Source of the DNA: an uncultured Succinivibrio sp.
GTDB taxonomy: Bacteria > Pseudomonadota > Gammaproteobacteria > Enterobacterales > Succinivibrionaceae
NCBI GenBank assembly: GCA_900754255.1
Contig: CAAECI010000122.1
Span: 1-32,520 of the forward strand
Direction: 5' to 3'
DNA: 32,520 bases
Part shown: piece after piece, positions 1-8,769 of the stretch
How positions within the stretch are numbered: position 1 is the stretch's first letter
Layout: each line of letters opens with the position of its first letter
The notes under the pieces: generated by a model
Told to the model about the DNA's origin: nothing
The model's database searches: none
Seen by the model: only the letters and a program-made list of their open reading frames with translations
Program-made: the position numbers and the translations under genes

Positions 1-127
1 CAAAGGTAATGTACCATTAAAACTAGTTTAGGAATGCGCTTCTATGGCATTAAACAAAGGTTATTTACCCACTTTTATGCCTGAAGACCCTTAAAAGTAT
101 AACGTTTCGCACTGATTATTAATGTGA

Positions 128-1582
128 TTAACTTTTCCAGAACATTCTTGTCATGCATAAAACAACAGGCAGTATTTCAAGACGGCCCAAGATCATATCA
201 AATGAGAAAATAAGTAATAGAGGATCGGAAAAGGAGGCATATGTCGTTGAGGGGGTTAGTAAAATACCTACTGCTGGACCAATATTCGACAAACAGCTTA
301 TGGTTCCTGAAATAGCATCCATGATGTTCAAATCAAAAAAGGTTGTTGCAGCAGCCGAGGCTGCAGTAACTAAAATATAAGCAGCCAAATATGTTATCAC
401 AGCATATAAAGTGTCGGTATCTATGACACGACCGTTATAGCGAGGTAATGCAACTATATGCGGATGGACAACCTTTAAAAATTGAGCTTTCATAAGTGAG
501 TAGCAAATTTGCAGCCTGAAGATTTTTAAGCCACCTGCAGTAGATCCAGAACATCCTCCCACTGCCAACATAAGGAAGAAAAGGATTGATGCAAAATTAT
601 TCCATTCGGTAAAGTCTTCAAAATTAAATCCTGTTGAAGATATGATGGCAATGACGTTGAAAAAAGCCGTTCGTAATGCTCGTTCAAGAGTGTAGTTGTC
701 AGCATATATAAGAGAGAAAGCCACCATCAGCGAGGTGATCATGATAAGGTAAACGAAGCCTCGTACTTGCTGATCTCGTAATAAATTTAGAAAGTTTCCG
801 GATACTGAGCTTAAGATCAGCATGAAAGGTAAACTTCCTAAAAACATAAATACCATTGCGGTATATTGAATAAACGGCGGAGCAGCATTCATGGAGGAGT
901 CAATAGGCATCATTCCCCCCGTAGAGACGGTACATAGAGCTGCATTTAAGGCAAGAAAGAAATTAAAGCCACCCAAGAGGTAGAAAAAAGTGCATAAAAA
1001 TAGCATAACCATGTACCAAATAAGAAAGCCTGCAGCCATGGTCTTTATATGAGGGGTAATTTTGGAGCGCCCGTCAAATGAAGAGGATTCTGTTTTGAAA
1101 AGATTCATTCCTCCCATGGACGCACTTGGAAATACGGCTACAGCAATAACAACGAACCCTATTCCTCCTAAAAATTGCAACATAGAGCGCCAGAGCAGAA
1201 TGGGTCGTGGTTTAAGATCTAGATGCTCTATTACCGTAGCTCCAGTAGTTGACAACCCAGAGGCACTTTCAAAAACTGCCTGAGCAAAACTCATCTGATC
1301 CATAATGAGCATAAAAGGAATGGATGCCAAGAGAGTGGTACAAGCCCACAAAGCGACGGTAAATACGAACAACTCGCGAATAGATGGCGTTCCTTGACAA
1401 TTTCGTCCCAGTCGCTTGAACATAAAGCCGATTACCATTGCCGCAAGAGCGCATAAAGAAAAAGCGGGAAAAGCGCTCGCGAATGAAAAAATTGAATAGA
1501 TCGCCGGAATGACGGCAATGAGACCAAACCAAAGAACGGCGGGTCCTAATAATTTTGCTACGGTTCTGAAACTTATTACCAT
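128..1582 (-). CDS. trkH: Trk-type potassium transporter membrane subunit TrkH
   Basis: Integral inner-membrane subunit of the Trk potassium uptake system; it forms the K+ pore and is gated by the cytoplasmic TrkA ring. The 484-residue product matches the length of E. coli TrkH. The four degenerate selectivity-filter loops of the SKT superfamily are visible: TTGATV (about 112-117), STGGM (220-224), SSTGFN (315-320) and SNIGPA (432-437). The intramembrane glycine-rich stretch GGCSGSTAGG lies near 342-351 and the C-terminal LGRLEI motif is conserved. The ATG overlaps the trkA stop by 7 bases, so translation is probably coupled and pore and gating subunits are made together. Family and role are firm; exact cation coupling cannot be read from sequence. 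Confidence 0.96.
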   Translation of the reverse strand: MVISFRTVAKLLGPAVLWFGLIAVIPAIYSIFSFASAFPAFSLCALAAMVIGFMFKRLGRNCQGTPSIRELFVFTVALWACTTLLASIPFMLIMDQMSFAQAVFESASGLSTTGATVIEHLDLKPRPILLWRSMLQFLGGIGFVVIAVAVFPSASMGGMNLFKTESSSFDGRSKITPHIKTMAAGFLIWYMVMLFLCTFFYLLGGFNFFLALNAALCTVSTGGMMPIDSSMNAAPPFIQYTAMVFMFLGSLPFMLILSSVSGNFLNLLRDQQVRGFVYLIMITSLMVAFSLIYADNYTLERALRTAFFNVIAIISSTGFNFEDFTEWNNFASILFFLMLAVGGCSGSTAGGLKIFRLQICYSLMKAQFLKVVHPHIVALPRYNGRVIDTDTLYAVITYLAAYILVTAASAAATTFFDLNIMDAISGTISCLSNIGPAVGILLTPSTTYASFSDPLLLIFSFDMILGRLEILPVVLCMTRMFWKS

Positions 1583-2967
1583 TTGGGGATCCAGAAAGCG
1601 CGCGGGCGGAAATAACGAATGAGCGGTCGTGCCTGACGATGGTCTACAACGAAGAATAAGACATGATCCCCTTCGGCAAATTTGAAGTTTTCATCAGGAG
1701 GCATAAGGTGTCCGTCGCGTAATATCAACCCCAATGAAGCTCCCTTTGGAAGGTTTAATTCCGATGGAGTGCGCCCTATGACGCGACTTGAAAAATGCGA
1801 TCCCTCGATGACAAGTTCCAATGCTTCCGATTTTCCGTGACGAAACAGGCGCATATTACAAACGCCTTCTTGGCGAATATTTGATAACAAGGCCGATACT
1901 GTTGATTCATTTGGAAGAATAACGGTATCTATTTCGTCCTCAGAATCTTCAGCTAAATGAGTGTAGCCCTCTCCGCGTATCACGGCCATGGTTCGAACCT
2001 TATGCAATCTGTGTACTAGCATGGAGGCCATAAGATTACTTTCATCACTTGCAGATGCAGCAATAAAAAGTCCTGATCTTTGTAACTGCTCTTCATTCAT
2101 GAATACGAGAGATGTAGGATCGGCGTTATAGATTTCCACCTCGGAACCGTAAAGCCTGTCGGAGATACGCAGGGCACGCGATCCGTCCGGCTCTATAAGT
2201 TTGACTCGGAAACGCTCCGATAGCTTCACTGCTAGTGCATCGGCAATATGTGTCCCGCCGGCGATAGTTATTGTACTACCGCCTGTTTGCAATGGTCTTA
2301 GTGCCGACATTTGCGAAAGAGTCCGTTCAGTTTGACAGCAAAAGAACACCTCATCATCAGGAGAAATGAATTCTACACGAAATCCATCCAAAGGTTTTCC
2401 GTCACGAAATACCGACAGTAATACGGCTTTGCCGTCATAACTTTCAAAGTCACTGTATGGATGACCAATAAGTTTTCCTCTTAAACGGCATTTGACCTGT
2501 GCCAAAGTCAACATGCCGTCGAAAAACTCCGCAACGGCGGATGCTCCAGGGAAATTTATGAGGCGCAATATGTCATCTGTGGCGATGTGCTCAGGTGAAA
2601 TTACATGATCTATGGGGATCCCCCCTTTGCAGAAAAGATCATCTGCTTCCTGAAGGTAATCAGATGATCTTATGCGGGCTATGCGTCTTGGAATATGGAA
2701 GAAAAATGCTCCTATGGAACAAGCGGTAATATTGACTTCATCATCTGCAGTGGCTGCTACTAGTAATTCGGTATTTTCAGCGCCGGCGTTTCTTAGGATC
2801 ACAGGTGACGATGGGTTACCCTGAATTACACGTAAATCAATACGGGAGGCAATTTGCTCGAGTTTTTCAGAGGGGGTATCCACGACCGTAACTGCATGTC
2901 CAGCGTTGGCTAAATACGTTGCTAATTCTGTTCCTACGTAGCCAGCCCCAAGGATGATAATTTTCAT
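1576..2967 (-). CDS. trkA: Trk system potassium uptake regulatory protein TrkA
   Basis: Peripheral cytoplasmic nucleotide-binding (RCK/KTN) subunit that gates TrkH in response to NAD(H)/ATP. The 463-residue protein has the usual duplicated layout. An N-terminal Rossmann half begins IIILGAGYVGTELA with an intact GxGxxG and an acidic residue closing strand 2. A second half starts near residue 230 (ITIAGGTHIADALAV) with a degenerate glycine motif. Each half is followed by a TrkA-C-like beta-rich domain. The ATG directly abuts the rsmB stop (TAAATG) and the gene overlaps trkH by 7 bases. The rsmB-trkA adjacency is also the E. coli arrangement, whereas trkH is not adjacent to trkA there. No truncation is seen. 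Confidence 0.96.
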   Translation of the reverse strand: MKIIILGAGYVGTELATYLANAGHAVTVVDTPSEKLEQIASRIDLRVIQGNPSSPVILRNAGAENTELLVAATADDEVNITACSIGAFFFHIPRRIARIRSSDYLQEADDLFCKGGIPIDHVISPEHIATDDILRLINFPGASAVAEFFDGMLTLAQVKCRLRGKLIGHPYSDFESYDGKAVLLSVFRDGKPLDGFRVEFISPDDEVFFCCQTERTLSQMSALRPLQTGGSTITIAGGTHIADALAVKLSERFRVKLIEPDGSRALRISDRLYGSEVEIYNADPTSLVFMNEEQLQRSGLFIAASASDESNLMASMLVHRLHKVRTMAVIRGEGYTHLAEDSEDEIDTVILPNESTVSALLSNIRQEGVCNMRLFRHGKSEALELVIEGSHFSSRVIGRTPSELNLPKGASLGLILRDGHLMPPDENFKFAEGDHVLFFVVDHRQARPLIRYFRPRAFWIPKW

Positions 2968-4416
2968 TTAATTCCTTTTTTTGAAGCGGGCATAAAAGAA
3001 ACCATCAGCCCCGTCGTTACCTGGTAGTTGCTGATAATAGTTAACGGGCGTCCCTTTTATTTCAAAGGGGTAGTATTCTATATCAGGGCATCGTTTTATA
3101 AGGGCCTCGACTTGATCCTTATTTTCCTCTTGTAAGATGGAGCAGGTTGTATAAATTAAAAGCCCCCCTGGTTTAAGCATGGTCACTGCACGGTCAAGCA
3201 TTTGGGCTTGGGTACTCACAAGCTGATCTATGTCTTTTTCCCTGCGCAACCACTTTATATCGGGATGACGTCGTATAACGCCCGTTCCGGAGCAGGGGGC
3301 GTCAAGCAGGATCTTGTCAAAATCACAACCTAAAATATCATAGGCCTCGTCGGAGGCAAAGTCGCAAACTTTGCATATGGGTGAACGGCCCAAGCGGGAA
3401 AAGTTTCTTTGTGCAGACTCTAGGCGTTCAGCATCAGTGTCGGCGGAAATTAGATAAATATCCGGACAAAGATCCATAAGATGAGCGCTCTTTCCACCAG
3501 GAGCCGCACAGCAGTCAAGAATTTTTTCACCGCTCCTCGGTTCAACCAGCGGGGCTGCCATCTGAGCTGCCAGATCCTGAACGCTTACAAAACCGTTCTG
3601 GAATTTAGGTAGATGTTCAGTCCCAACGGCATTTTCAAGCTTTAATGCTGCGGGAGCAAAGGCAATAGTTTCAGAAGCAACTACCGGTTTTAAAAGTTTT
3701 TGGTATGCATCTGTACTGATTTTGGAATTTTCAACGCGTAGCCAGCAGGGCGCATGCTCGTTCTGAGCTTGCAATATTTGATTTATATCATGCGGATATT
3801 GAGCTTTTAGTTTGTCATATAGCCACTTGGGCACTGAATAACGTATGTCTTCAGCAACAAACTCTTCATTTAATGATGCCCCTTCTCTTAGAAAACGCCG
3901 TAGTACAGCGTTGACTAAGGAAGTCATATTACGACAGCGACAACTTTGACAGGCTCCCACGGTTGAGGCAACAACAGCGTGTGGTGGTATGCGTGTGAAG
4001 ACTATTTGATACAGAGCGCAAAGCAATAGGGCACGGCTGTTTTCATAGCGCTTTACTATGCTGTGTTCTAGAAGGTCTTTAAGTCTTTCCGAGAGCAAGC
4101 GGCGGTGGCGTAACGTACCATACACAATTTCCTGAACCAAAGCCCTATCGCGACCATCCATATTTTTTAAATAGAAAGGCAGGGTTTTAGTAAGTGAGCG
4201 TCCGTTTTCAACGGCAGCTACGGCCATAGCCGCTGCCGCTCTGGTCGCAGCGCCAGTAGCTACACTTGTTTTTTTATGTGGGGCAGGATGAACCGATCCT
4301 TGTTCAGAAAAGGTCCTGCGTAATGGTGTGTAATTTGTAGCACTTTTTGTTACGCCAGACTTTTTCGAGCTTTCGGATGTTTTTCTTTTTAGGTGAAGGA
4401 TATTTGTTTCAGTCAA
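2968..4416 (-). CDS. rsmB: 16S rRNA (cytosine-967-C5)-methyltransferase RsmB
   Basis: SAM-dependent RNA m5C methyltransferase for C967 of 16S rRNA. An N-terminal NusB-like helical domain is followed by the RsmB/NOP catalytic domain. Numbered from the start chosen here, the SAM motif ILDCCAAPGGKS is near 299-310, motif IV DAPCSGTG has its Cys near 375, and the catalytic motif VI TTCS has its Cys near 425. I chose the TTG at 4414-4416. It has AAGGAAAG four bases upstream and overlaps the fmt stop as TTGACTGA. The ATG further upstream (4530) would give a 120-base overlap with fmt and a non-homologous leader. The resulting 482-residue protein is still about 50 longer than E. coli RsmB (429); the extra sequence is a basic N-terminal segment before the NusB-like domain. 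Confidence 0.93.
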   Translation of the reverse strand: MTETNILHLKRKTSESSKKSGVTKSATNYTPLRRTFSEQGSVHPAPHKKTSVATGAATRAAAAMAVAAVENGRSLTKTLPFYLKNMDGRDRALVQEIVYGTLRHRRLLSERLKDLLEHSIVKRYENSRALLLCALYQIVFTRIPPHAVVASTVGACQSCRCRNMTSLVNAVLRRFLREGASLNEEFVAEDIRYSVPKWLYDKLKAQYPHDINQILQAQNEHAPCWLRVENSKISTDAYQKLLKPVVASETIAFAPAALKLENAVGTEHLPKFQNGFVSVQDLAAQMAAPLVEPRSGEKILDCCAAPGGKSAHLMDLCPDIYLISADTDAERLESAQRNFSRLGRSPICKVCDFASDEAYDILGCDFDKILLDAPCSGTGVIRRHPDIKWLRREKDIDQLVSTQAQMLDRAVTMLKPGGLLIYTTCSILQEENKDQVEALIKRCPDIEYYPFEIKGTPVNYYQQLPGNDGADGFFYARFKKRN

Positions 4417-5347
4417 AATTCTTTCCTTGGAATTTTTGAGGACAAGAGCGGGCATAATCGGCGGCGTTGACTTGCCCTTTACCGGGAGCTTGAATAGTCT
4501 TAAGTATGATCGAGTCCCACGCACACGCAACTTCTATGCCGTTTTTGTCACACGTTAGTATTTTTCCCGGATGTTCATGAGCCCCGCTATGCTTTATTCC
4601 TGCTTCAAATATTTTATAGCACACGTTATCGAGGTTTGCTGTGGCTATAGGCCACGGATTTAGACCGCGTATCTTCAAATCAATTTCTGTAGCGCTTTTG
4701 TTAAAATCAATAGGACACATTTCTTTTGTAATTTTAGCCGCATATGTAGCTTGATTCTCATCCTGCGGTACTGGTCTTAAGGTACCGGCCAAAATTGGTC
4801 CTAGGTTATGAGTAAGTGTTTTGGCTCCCAATAAGGCCAGCTTATCAAACAGTGTACCTGAGGTATCATTGGCGGATATAGGGAGCTCTGCAGTGACGAA
4901 CATATCTCCAGCGTCAAGCTTGGGAACAAGCTTCATGATAGTTATGCCAGTGCTTTTATTGCCGTCCAGAAGAGCTCTTTGAATCGGAGCTGCGCCACGA
5001 TACTTTGGCAAGATAGAACCGTGTACATTAATACATCCTAATCGTGGAGCTTCCAAAACCCGTTTAGGAAGTATGATGCCGTATGCAACGACAATACATA
5101 AATCAGCATGTAATTCCTCGAATTCTTTAATATCTATCTCATTTTTAAAATTTTCTGGAGTACGCACAGAAAGCCCGTGAGATAGTGCTAATTCTTTAAC
5201 TGCTGAAGGGGTAAGGCGATGTCCTCGACCTGCAGGACGGTCAGGTTGTGTGTAAACGGCACAGGGACGAATACCAACATTTAATAAAGCTTTAAGATTG
5301 ACCGCTGCAAAACTCGGGGTTCCTGCAAATATTATTTTTTGATCCAT
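4409..5347 (-). CDS. fmt: methionyl-tRNA formyltransferase
   Basis: Transfers a formyl group from 10-formyl-tetrahydrofolate to initiator Met-tRNA in the cytoplasm. The 312 residues match the family length (E. coli 315). The N-terminal Rossmann domain opens IIFAGTPSFAAVNLKALL. The folate/catalytic motif VHGSILPKYRGAAPIQ contains the catalytic Asn-His-Asp neighbourhood, with the Asp in KLDAGDM. The weaker C-terminal OB-like domain follows. It lies 7 bases downstream of def, the classical def-fmt pairing, and its stop overlaps the proposed TTG start of rsmB. Nothing unusual is visible. Confidence 0.96.
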   Translation of the reverse strand: MDQKIIFAGTPSFAAVNLKALLNVGIRPCAVYTQPDRPAGRGHRLTPSAVKELALSHGLSVRTPENFKNEIDIKEFEELHADLCIVVAYGIILPKRVLEAPRLGCINVHGSILPKYRGAAPIQRALLDGNKSTGITIMKLVPKLDAGDMFVTAELPISANDTSGTLFDKLALLGAKTLTHNLGPILAGTLRPVPQDENQATYAAKITKEMCPIDFNKSATEIDLKIRGLNPWPIATANLDNVCYKIFEAGIKHSGAHEHPGKILTCDKNGIEVACAWDSIILKTIQAPGKGQVNAADYARSCPQKFQGKNFD

Positions 5348-5354
5348 CCTATTG

Positions 5355-5888
5355 TTAACCTTGATGACGTTTTTTTTCCTTAAGGATTTTTCCGAATTTT
5401 GTCTGCAAACGCTCTCGTTTTAAACGAGAGAGATGATCAATAAAAAGTTTGCCCGACAAATGTTCTATTTCATGTTGCATGCATACTGCTAACAAACCAG
5501 TGACATGTTCCATTGATTGATCATTTCCGTTAATATCCTTAAAGGCGACACTGATGCTTTCGTGACGCTCAATTTTATCCTGATAACCTGGAACAGAAAG
5601 ACATCCCTCCTCAGATTCCACTATGATATCGGAAAGCCATGTGATTTTAGGATTGATCATAATAAGCTTGCCATTGCCCTGTTTACCGCTGTCGTCAGGA
5701 ATATCGATTACAACAAGGGTTTTATTTATACCGATTTGCGGGGCTGCCAGACCTATTCCTTCATCCTCGTACATGGTTTCGAACATATCGTCTGTTAGTT
5801 TTTTTAATTCCGAATCAAATTTTGTTATCTCGGAATTTGGCTTTCTTAATCTGTCGTCTGGAAAAATCACTATTTCACGGATTGCCAT
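5355..5888 (-). CDS. def: peptide deformylase
   Basis: Fe2+/Zn2+ hydrolase that removes the formyl group from nascent N-termini, the step reversing Fmt action. All three family motifs are present in the 177-residue protein: GIGLAAPQIG, EGCLSVPG (metal-ligand Cys) and the HExxH helix as QHEIEHLSGKLFIDHL. The ATG is preceded by an AGAGGT ribosome site 4 bases upstream. First gene of the apparent def-fmt-rsmB-trkA-trkH operon. It is divergent from the zinc-ribbon gene at 5988, where in E. coli dprA would stand. Confidence 0.97.
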   Translation of the reverse strand: MAIREIVIFPDDRLRKPNSEITKFDSELKKLTDDMFETMYEDEGIGLAAPQIGINKTLVVIDIPDDSGKQGNGKLIMINPKITWLSDIIVESEEGCLSVPGYQDKIERHESISVAFKDINGNDQSMEHVTGLLAVCMQHEIEHLSGKLFIDHLSRLKRERLQTKFGKILKEKKRHQG

Positions 5889-5987
5889 ATTTACCTCTCA
5901 TTATGTTAGTTAATTTTAGCATTTTCACGAGCGTCTCTTTGAAACACTCAAATAAGTCTCATTTTCTATATGCGCTAAAATATATTC

Positions 5988-6611
5988 ATGATTGAACATA
6001 TTGAATTACAAGAAAAGCATGAACAAGAGCAGTCTGACGGAGCTTTTACAGAGGGAGATTTGTGTCCATTATGCGGGCAACCCCTCGTATTAAGACATTC
6101 AGAGCATGGAGATTTCTTGGGGTGTTCTGATTATCCCATATGTGGTTATATGCAACCGCTTTCTAAAAAGCGTAATGTGGAAGCTGTGTTGCCTATGGAT
6201 GATCTGTGTCCCCAGTGCGGGGCTCCATTAATGCTGAAAAGAGGGCGTTTCGGATTATTCGTAGGTTGTACCAATTATCCTGATTGCAATTTTACGTATA
6301 CAGGTGTTGAGAAATCGCAAATTAAATGCCCTATTTGCGGGAAAGGTGTTATGGCGCAACGTTTTACGCGTACAGGACGTCTTTTCTATGCCTGCAGCAA
6401 TTATCCGGATTGTACTTTTAGCGTACCTGGCAAACCTCAGGATAGCCCTTGTCCAGAATGTTCATTTCCTGTACGGTATGAAAAAAAGACAGCAAAGGGG
6501 ATAAAACTTGTATGTGGCAACAAGCTCTGCGCAAGCAGAAGAGTGAAAAAGCGAAAACGCAAGGAAATTATCGATGATCCAACGCTAAGAGCAAACATAT
6601 ATGTTCCGTAA
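5988..6611 (+). CDS. yrdD: topoisomerase-type zinc-ribbon DNA-binding protein (YrdD-like)
   Basis: The 207-residue protein is built almost entirely of four tandem zinc ribbons of the type found at the C-terminus of bacterial topoisomerase I. Each starts with a CPxC pair and closes with a GCxxYPxC-type pair (CPLCGQ...CSDYPIC, CPQCGA...CTNYPDC, CPICGK...CSNYPDC, CPECSF...CGNKLC). The tail is strongly basic (RRVKKRKRKE), fitting nucleic-acid binding. E. coli yrdD also sits upstream of tsaC and aroE, which supports the assignment. No clear ribosome site precedes the ATG; a TAAAAT hexamer ends only 6 bases before it, so a very short or leaderless message is possible. Molecular function is unknown in the family. 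Confidence 0.85.
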   Translation: MIEHIELQEKHEQEQSDGAFTEGDLCPLCGQPLVLRHSEHGDFLGCSDYPICGYMQPLSKKRNVEAVLPMDDLCPQCGAPLMLKRGRFGLFVGCTNYPDCNFTYTGVEKSQIKCPICGKGVMAQRFTRTGRLFYACSNYPDCTFSVPGKPQDSPCPECSFPVRYEKKTAKGIKLVCGNKLCASRRVKKRKRKEIIDDPTLRANIYVP

Positions 6612-6812
6612 CGATAATATGTTTTTTGTGTGCTTGTGTAAGTGGCCTTTTAAATCTTAGTCGCTGTTTGGGCTTGGAACTATTCACTTGTGTAAAATAT
6701 ATCACTCAGATAGCATCTAGGTCGTTTTCCTAATGGTACGTGAAGCAAGATAGTTTTATCTTAAGATGCATTAATTTTTTCTTAATTTTTAAGGATAGAG
6801 GTTGAAGTCGTT
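6612..6812. other. 201-base intergenic region upstream of purE
   Basis: Separates the zinc-ribbon gene from purE and probably holds the purE-tsaC-aroE-rsmJ promoter. A TAAAAT hexamer near 6695 follows TTGGGC and TTGGAA stretches at non-ideal spacing. A purine-rich GATAGAGG lies about 11 bases before the purE ATG. I do not see a PurR-like palindrome or a recognisable riboswitch core. No open frame of note. Confidence 0.3.
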
Positions 6813-7322
6813 ATGTCTGTTCATTTCGTTTCTATAATTATGGGGTCCGATTCTGACCTTCCTCTTATAGAAAATACCATGAAAATCCTAAAGGATTTAG
6901 GTATTAACTACGAAGTTCGCGTGGCTTCGGCTCATCGTACTCCGGATGAGGTCGCCCGCTATGTTGTCGATGCGGAAAACAGGGGCTGTCAAGTGTTTAT
7001 CGGTGCAGCTGGATTGGCAGCACATTTAGCAGGAGCTGTTGCCGCTCGTACTACGCGCCCTGTGATTGGAATTCCTTGTGACGGAGGTCCATTAAATGGT
7101 GTCGATGCTCTGTATTCCACGGTACAAATGCCTGGTGGAATACCTGTGGCTACAGTAGCAGTTGGTAAGGCCGGTGCCAAGAATGCAGCTTATCTAGCTG
7201 CTCAGATCATGGCATTAAGCGATCCTGAACTTGATTTGAGAGTTAAAGAAGATCGCCGTAAAGCATCAGAAGCTGTTATGGTCAAAGATGCTGCATTGCA
7301 GGAAAAGTTGGCAAAGCTTTAA
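6813..7322 (+). CDS. purE: N5-carboxyaminoimidazole ribonucleotide mutase (PurE, class I)
   Basis: Catalyses the N5-CAIR to CAIR rearrangement in de novo purine synthesis, acting as a cytoplasmic octamer in characterised class I enzymes. The 169-residue protein has the N-terminal MGSDSDLP phosphate-binding loop, the catalytic SAHRTP loop near residue 45, and the distal QMPGGIPVATVAVGKAGAKNAA segment. These place it with class I rather than the animal-type class II carboxylases. Its partner purK is not in the window. The stop codon overlaps the tsaC ATG by one base (TAATG). Compared with E. coli it is inserted between yrdD and tsaC. Confidence 0.95.
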   Translation: MSVHFVSIIMGSDSDLPLIENTMKILKDLGINYEVRVASAHRTPDEVARYVVDAENRGCQVFIGAAGLAAHLAGAVAARTTRPVIGIPCDGGPLNGVDALYSTVQMPGGIPVATVAVGKAGAKNAAYLAAQIMALSDPELDLRVKEDRRKASEAVMVKDAALQEKLAKL

Positions 7323-7963
7323 TGGAAGAGATAGAAGCGGTTGCTGAAGCAAAAGGCTTATTGAGCAGGCCTATATTTTCGGAGAATATTGATCTTGCTG
7401 CTTCCGTTATTAAAGCCGGAGGGGTTGTGATCTGCCCTGCAGAGGGGGTTTACGGTTTAAGCTGTAATGCGTTAAATGAAGAAGCTGTAAAGAGAATAAT
7501 TGCTATAAAGGAACGAGACGGTGCCAAAGGTCTTATTACATTAGCTGCATCGATGGAAGATTTAGGGGAAGTAATCGATACGAAGGCTATGAGTACCGAC
7601 ACATTGGCCTTGATGAGCAGACTGTGGCCGGGGCCTTATACCTTTGTTGTTCCATGTTTGAATAGTTTTATAGGAAGCTCTTTAACTGGAGGACGCAACT
7701 GTATAGCCGTACGTGCAACATCGTTTGAAGCGTTGGCTCATTTGTGCAAAAAAAGCGGCACCCCCTTGGTATCAACAAGCGCCAACTTGTCCGGAGCAGA
7801 TGCCGTCAGTGAATTTTCTCTGTTGAGCCCGATCATTTTAAGGCGTGTAGATCTTGCATTGACACTTCCGTGCGGAGGGCTTGAAGGATCCACCTCTGTC
7901 TATGATACTTTAAGCCGAACTCTTCTGCGTAAAGGTCCTCTATGGCCTAAGGATGTAATATGA
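7322..7963 (+). CDS. tsaC: L-threonylcarbamoyladenylate synthase (TsaC/YrdC family)
   Basis: Makes threonylcarbamoyl-AMP from Thr, bicarbonate and ATP for the t6A modification of ANN-decoding tRNAs. The 213-residue protein carries the YrdC fold hallmarks: GGVVICPAEGVYGLSCNA near the start, the KERDGAKGLI substrate loop, LWPGPYTFV, and the nucleotide-site STSANLSG. It is short, without the C-terminal Sua5 domain, so it is the TsaC form. About 17 extra residues precede the core. Overlaps purE by 1 base and aroE by 4 (ATGA), consistent with coupled translation. Confidence 0.94.
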   Translation: MEEIEAVAEAKGLLSRPIFSENIDLAASVIKAGGVVICPAEGVYGLSCNALNEEAVKRIIAIKERDGAKGLITLAASMEDLGEVIDTKAMSTDTLALMSRLWPGPYTFVVPCLNSFIGSSLTGGRNCIAVRATSFEALAHLCKKSGTPLVSTSANLSGADAVSEFSLLSPIILRRVDLALTLPCGGLEGSTSVYDTLSRTLLRKGPLWPKDVI

Positions 7964-8769
7964 GAACAGACGTTGACCATTATGCCGTATTCGGTAATCC
8001 TATTGCTCACTCCATGTCTCCGAAAATACAAATGTATTTCGCTGAAAAGACAGGAGAAAAGATGGACTATAAGCCTGTTCTTGTTCCCACGGGAGAGTTT
8101 AAAACAACAGCAGATCTGTTTTTTAAGGTGGGTAGTGGTTGTAATATTACGATACCATGCAAAATGGATGCTTTCGCATATGCTGATGAATTGACTAATG
8201 AAGCGCGGGCGGCAGGTGCAGTAAATACACTAAAAAAAATGGATGACGGCCATGTTGTCGGACATAATACAGATGGCTTGGGGTTGGTTGCCGATTTAAA
8301 GCGCTTGAATATTAATTTAAAGAGAGCTCGTATTTTGATTTTGGGGGCAGGTGGTGCCGCAAGGGGGATTATCGCCCCTATAATGGCAGAAGAACCAGCA
8401 TCGCTGACAGTGACAAATCGTACCGTCGAAAAGGCAGAACTACTGGCTAAGACCTTCGAAGTGGGGTTTTCTTCATTTACACAATTAAACGGTAGGTATG
8501 ATGTAATCATTAACGCTACTTCATCATCCTTGAGCAATGTATTACCTCCTTTGCCGAATTGCATTTTTGAAAAGGCAGAGGCTGCTTATGATCTTATGTA
8601 CAGCAAAGAAGGATCGACCGTTTTTACAGCAAAGGCTGAAAAATTAGGCTGTGAAAAAGTTGCCGACGGGTTTGGTATGTTGATCATGCAGGCAGCGTGT
8701 AGCTTTTATTTTTGGCGAGCGGTGACTGTAGATGCCGAGGATGCCGTAAGGCATTTTCGCCAATGGTAA
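7960..8769 (+). CDS. aroE: shikimate dehydrogenase
   Basis: NADP-dependent reduction of 3-dehydroshikimate to shikimate in the aromatic amino acid pathway. The 269-residue protein shows the substrate signature GNPIAHSMSPKIQ, the catalytic Lys in NITIPCKMDAF, the catalytic Asp in HNTDGLGL, and the dinucleotide motif ILGAGGAARG followed by TNRT, the NADP-selective loop. The conserved C-terminal segment GFGMLIMQAA is present. The tsaC-aroE order is conserved with E. coli. Start overlaps tsaC (ATGA); stop overlaps the rsmJ start by 7 bases. Confidence 0.95.
   Translation: MRTDVDHYAVFGNPIAHSMSPKIQMYFAEKTGEKMDYKPVLVPTGEFKTTADLFFKVGSGCNITIPCKMDAFAYADELTNEARAAGAVNTLKKMDDGHVVGHNTDGLGLVADLKRLNINLKRARILILGAGGAARGIIAPIMAEEPASLTVTNRTVEKAELLAKTFEVGFSSFTQLNGRYDVIINATSSSLSNVLPPLPNCIFEKAEAAYDLMYSKEGSTVFTAKAEKLGCEKVADGFGMLIMQAACSFYFWRAVTVDAEDAVRHFRQW

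Noticed and set aside
1..127. Short inverted repeat AATGC...GCATT at 33-51 downstream of trkH
   Set aside because: Five pairs with a 9-base loop and no T-run; too weak to call a terminator.
1062..1283. Plus-strand open frames within trkH, such as 1062-1283
   Set aside because: They lie wholly inside a strongly conserved minus-strand gene, have no ribosome site and give no recognisable protein; treated as shadows.
5939..5981. TTGAAA and TATATG/TAAAAT as a sigma-70 promoter for the zinc-ribbon gene
   Set aside because: Spacings of 22 bases or more do not fit a standard promoter; only the -10-like hexamer near the start codon was mentioned.
8067..8564. 165-codon minus-strand open frame across aroE
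   Set aside because: Antisense to a complete aroE with all motifs; low-complexity translation and no family features.
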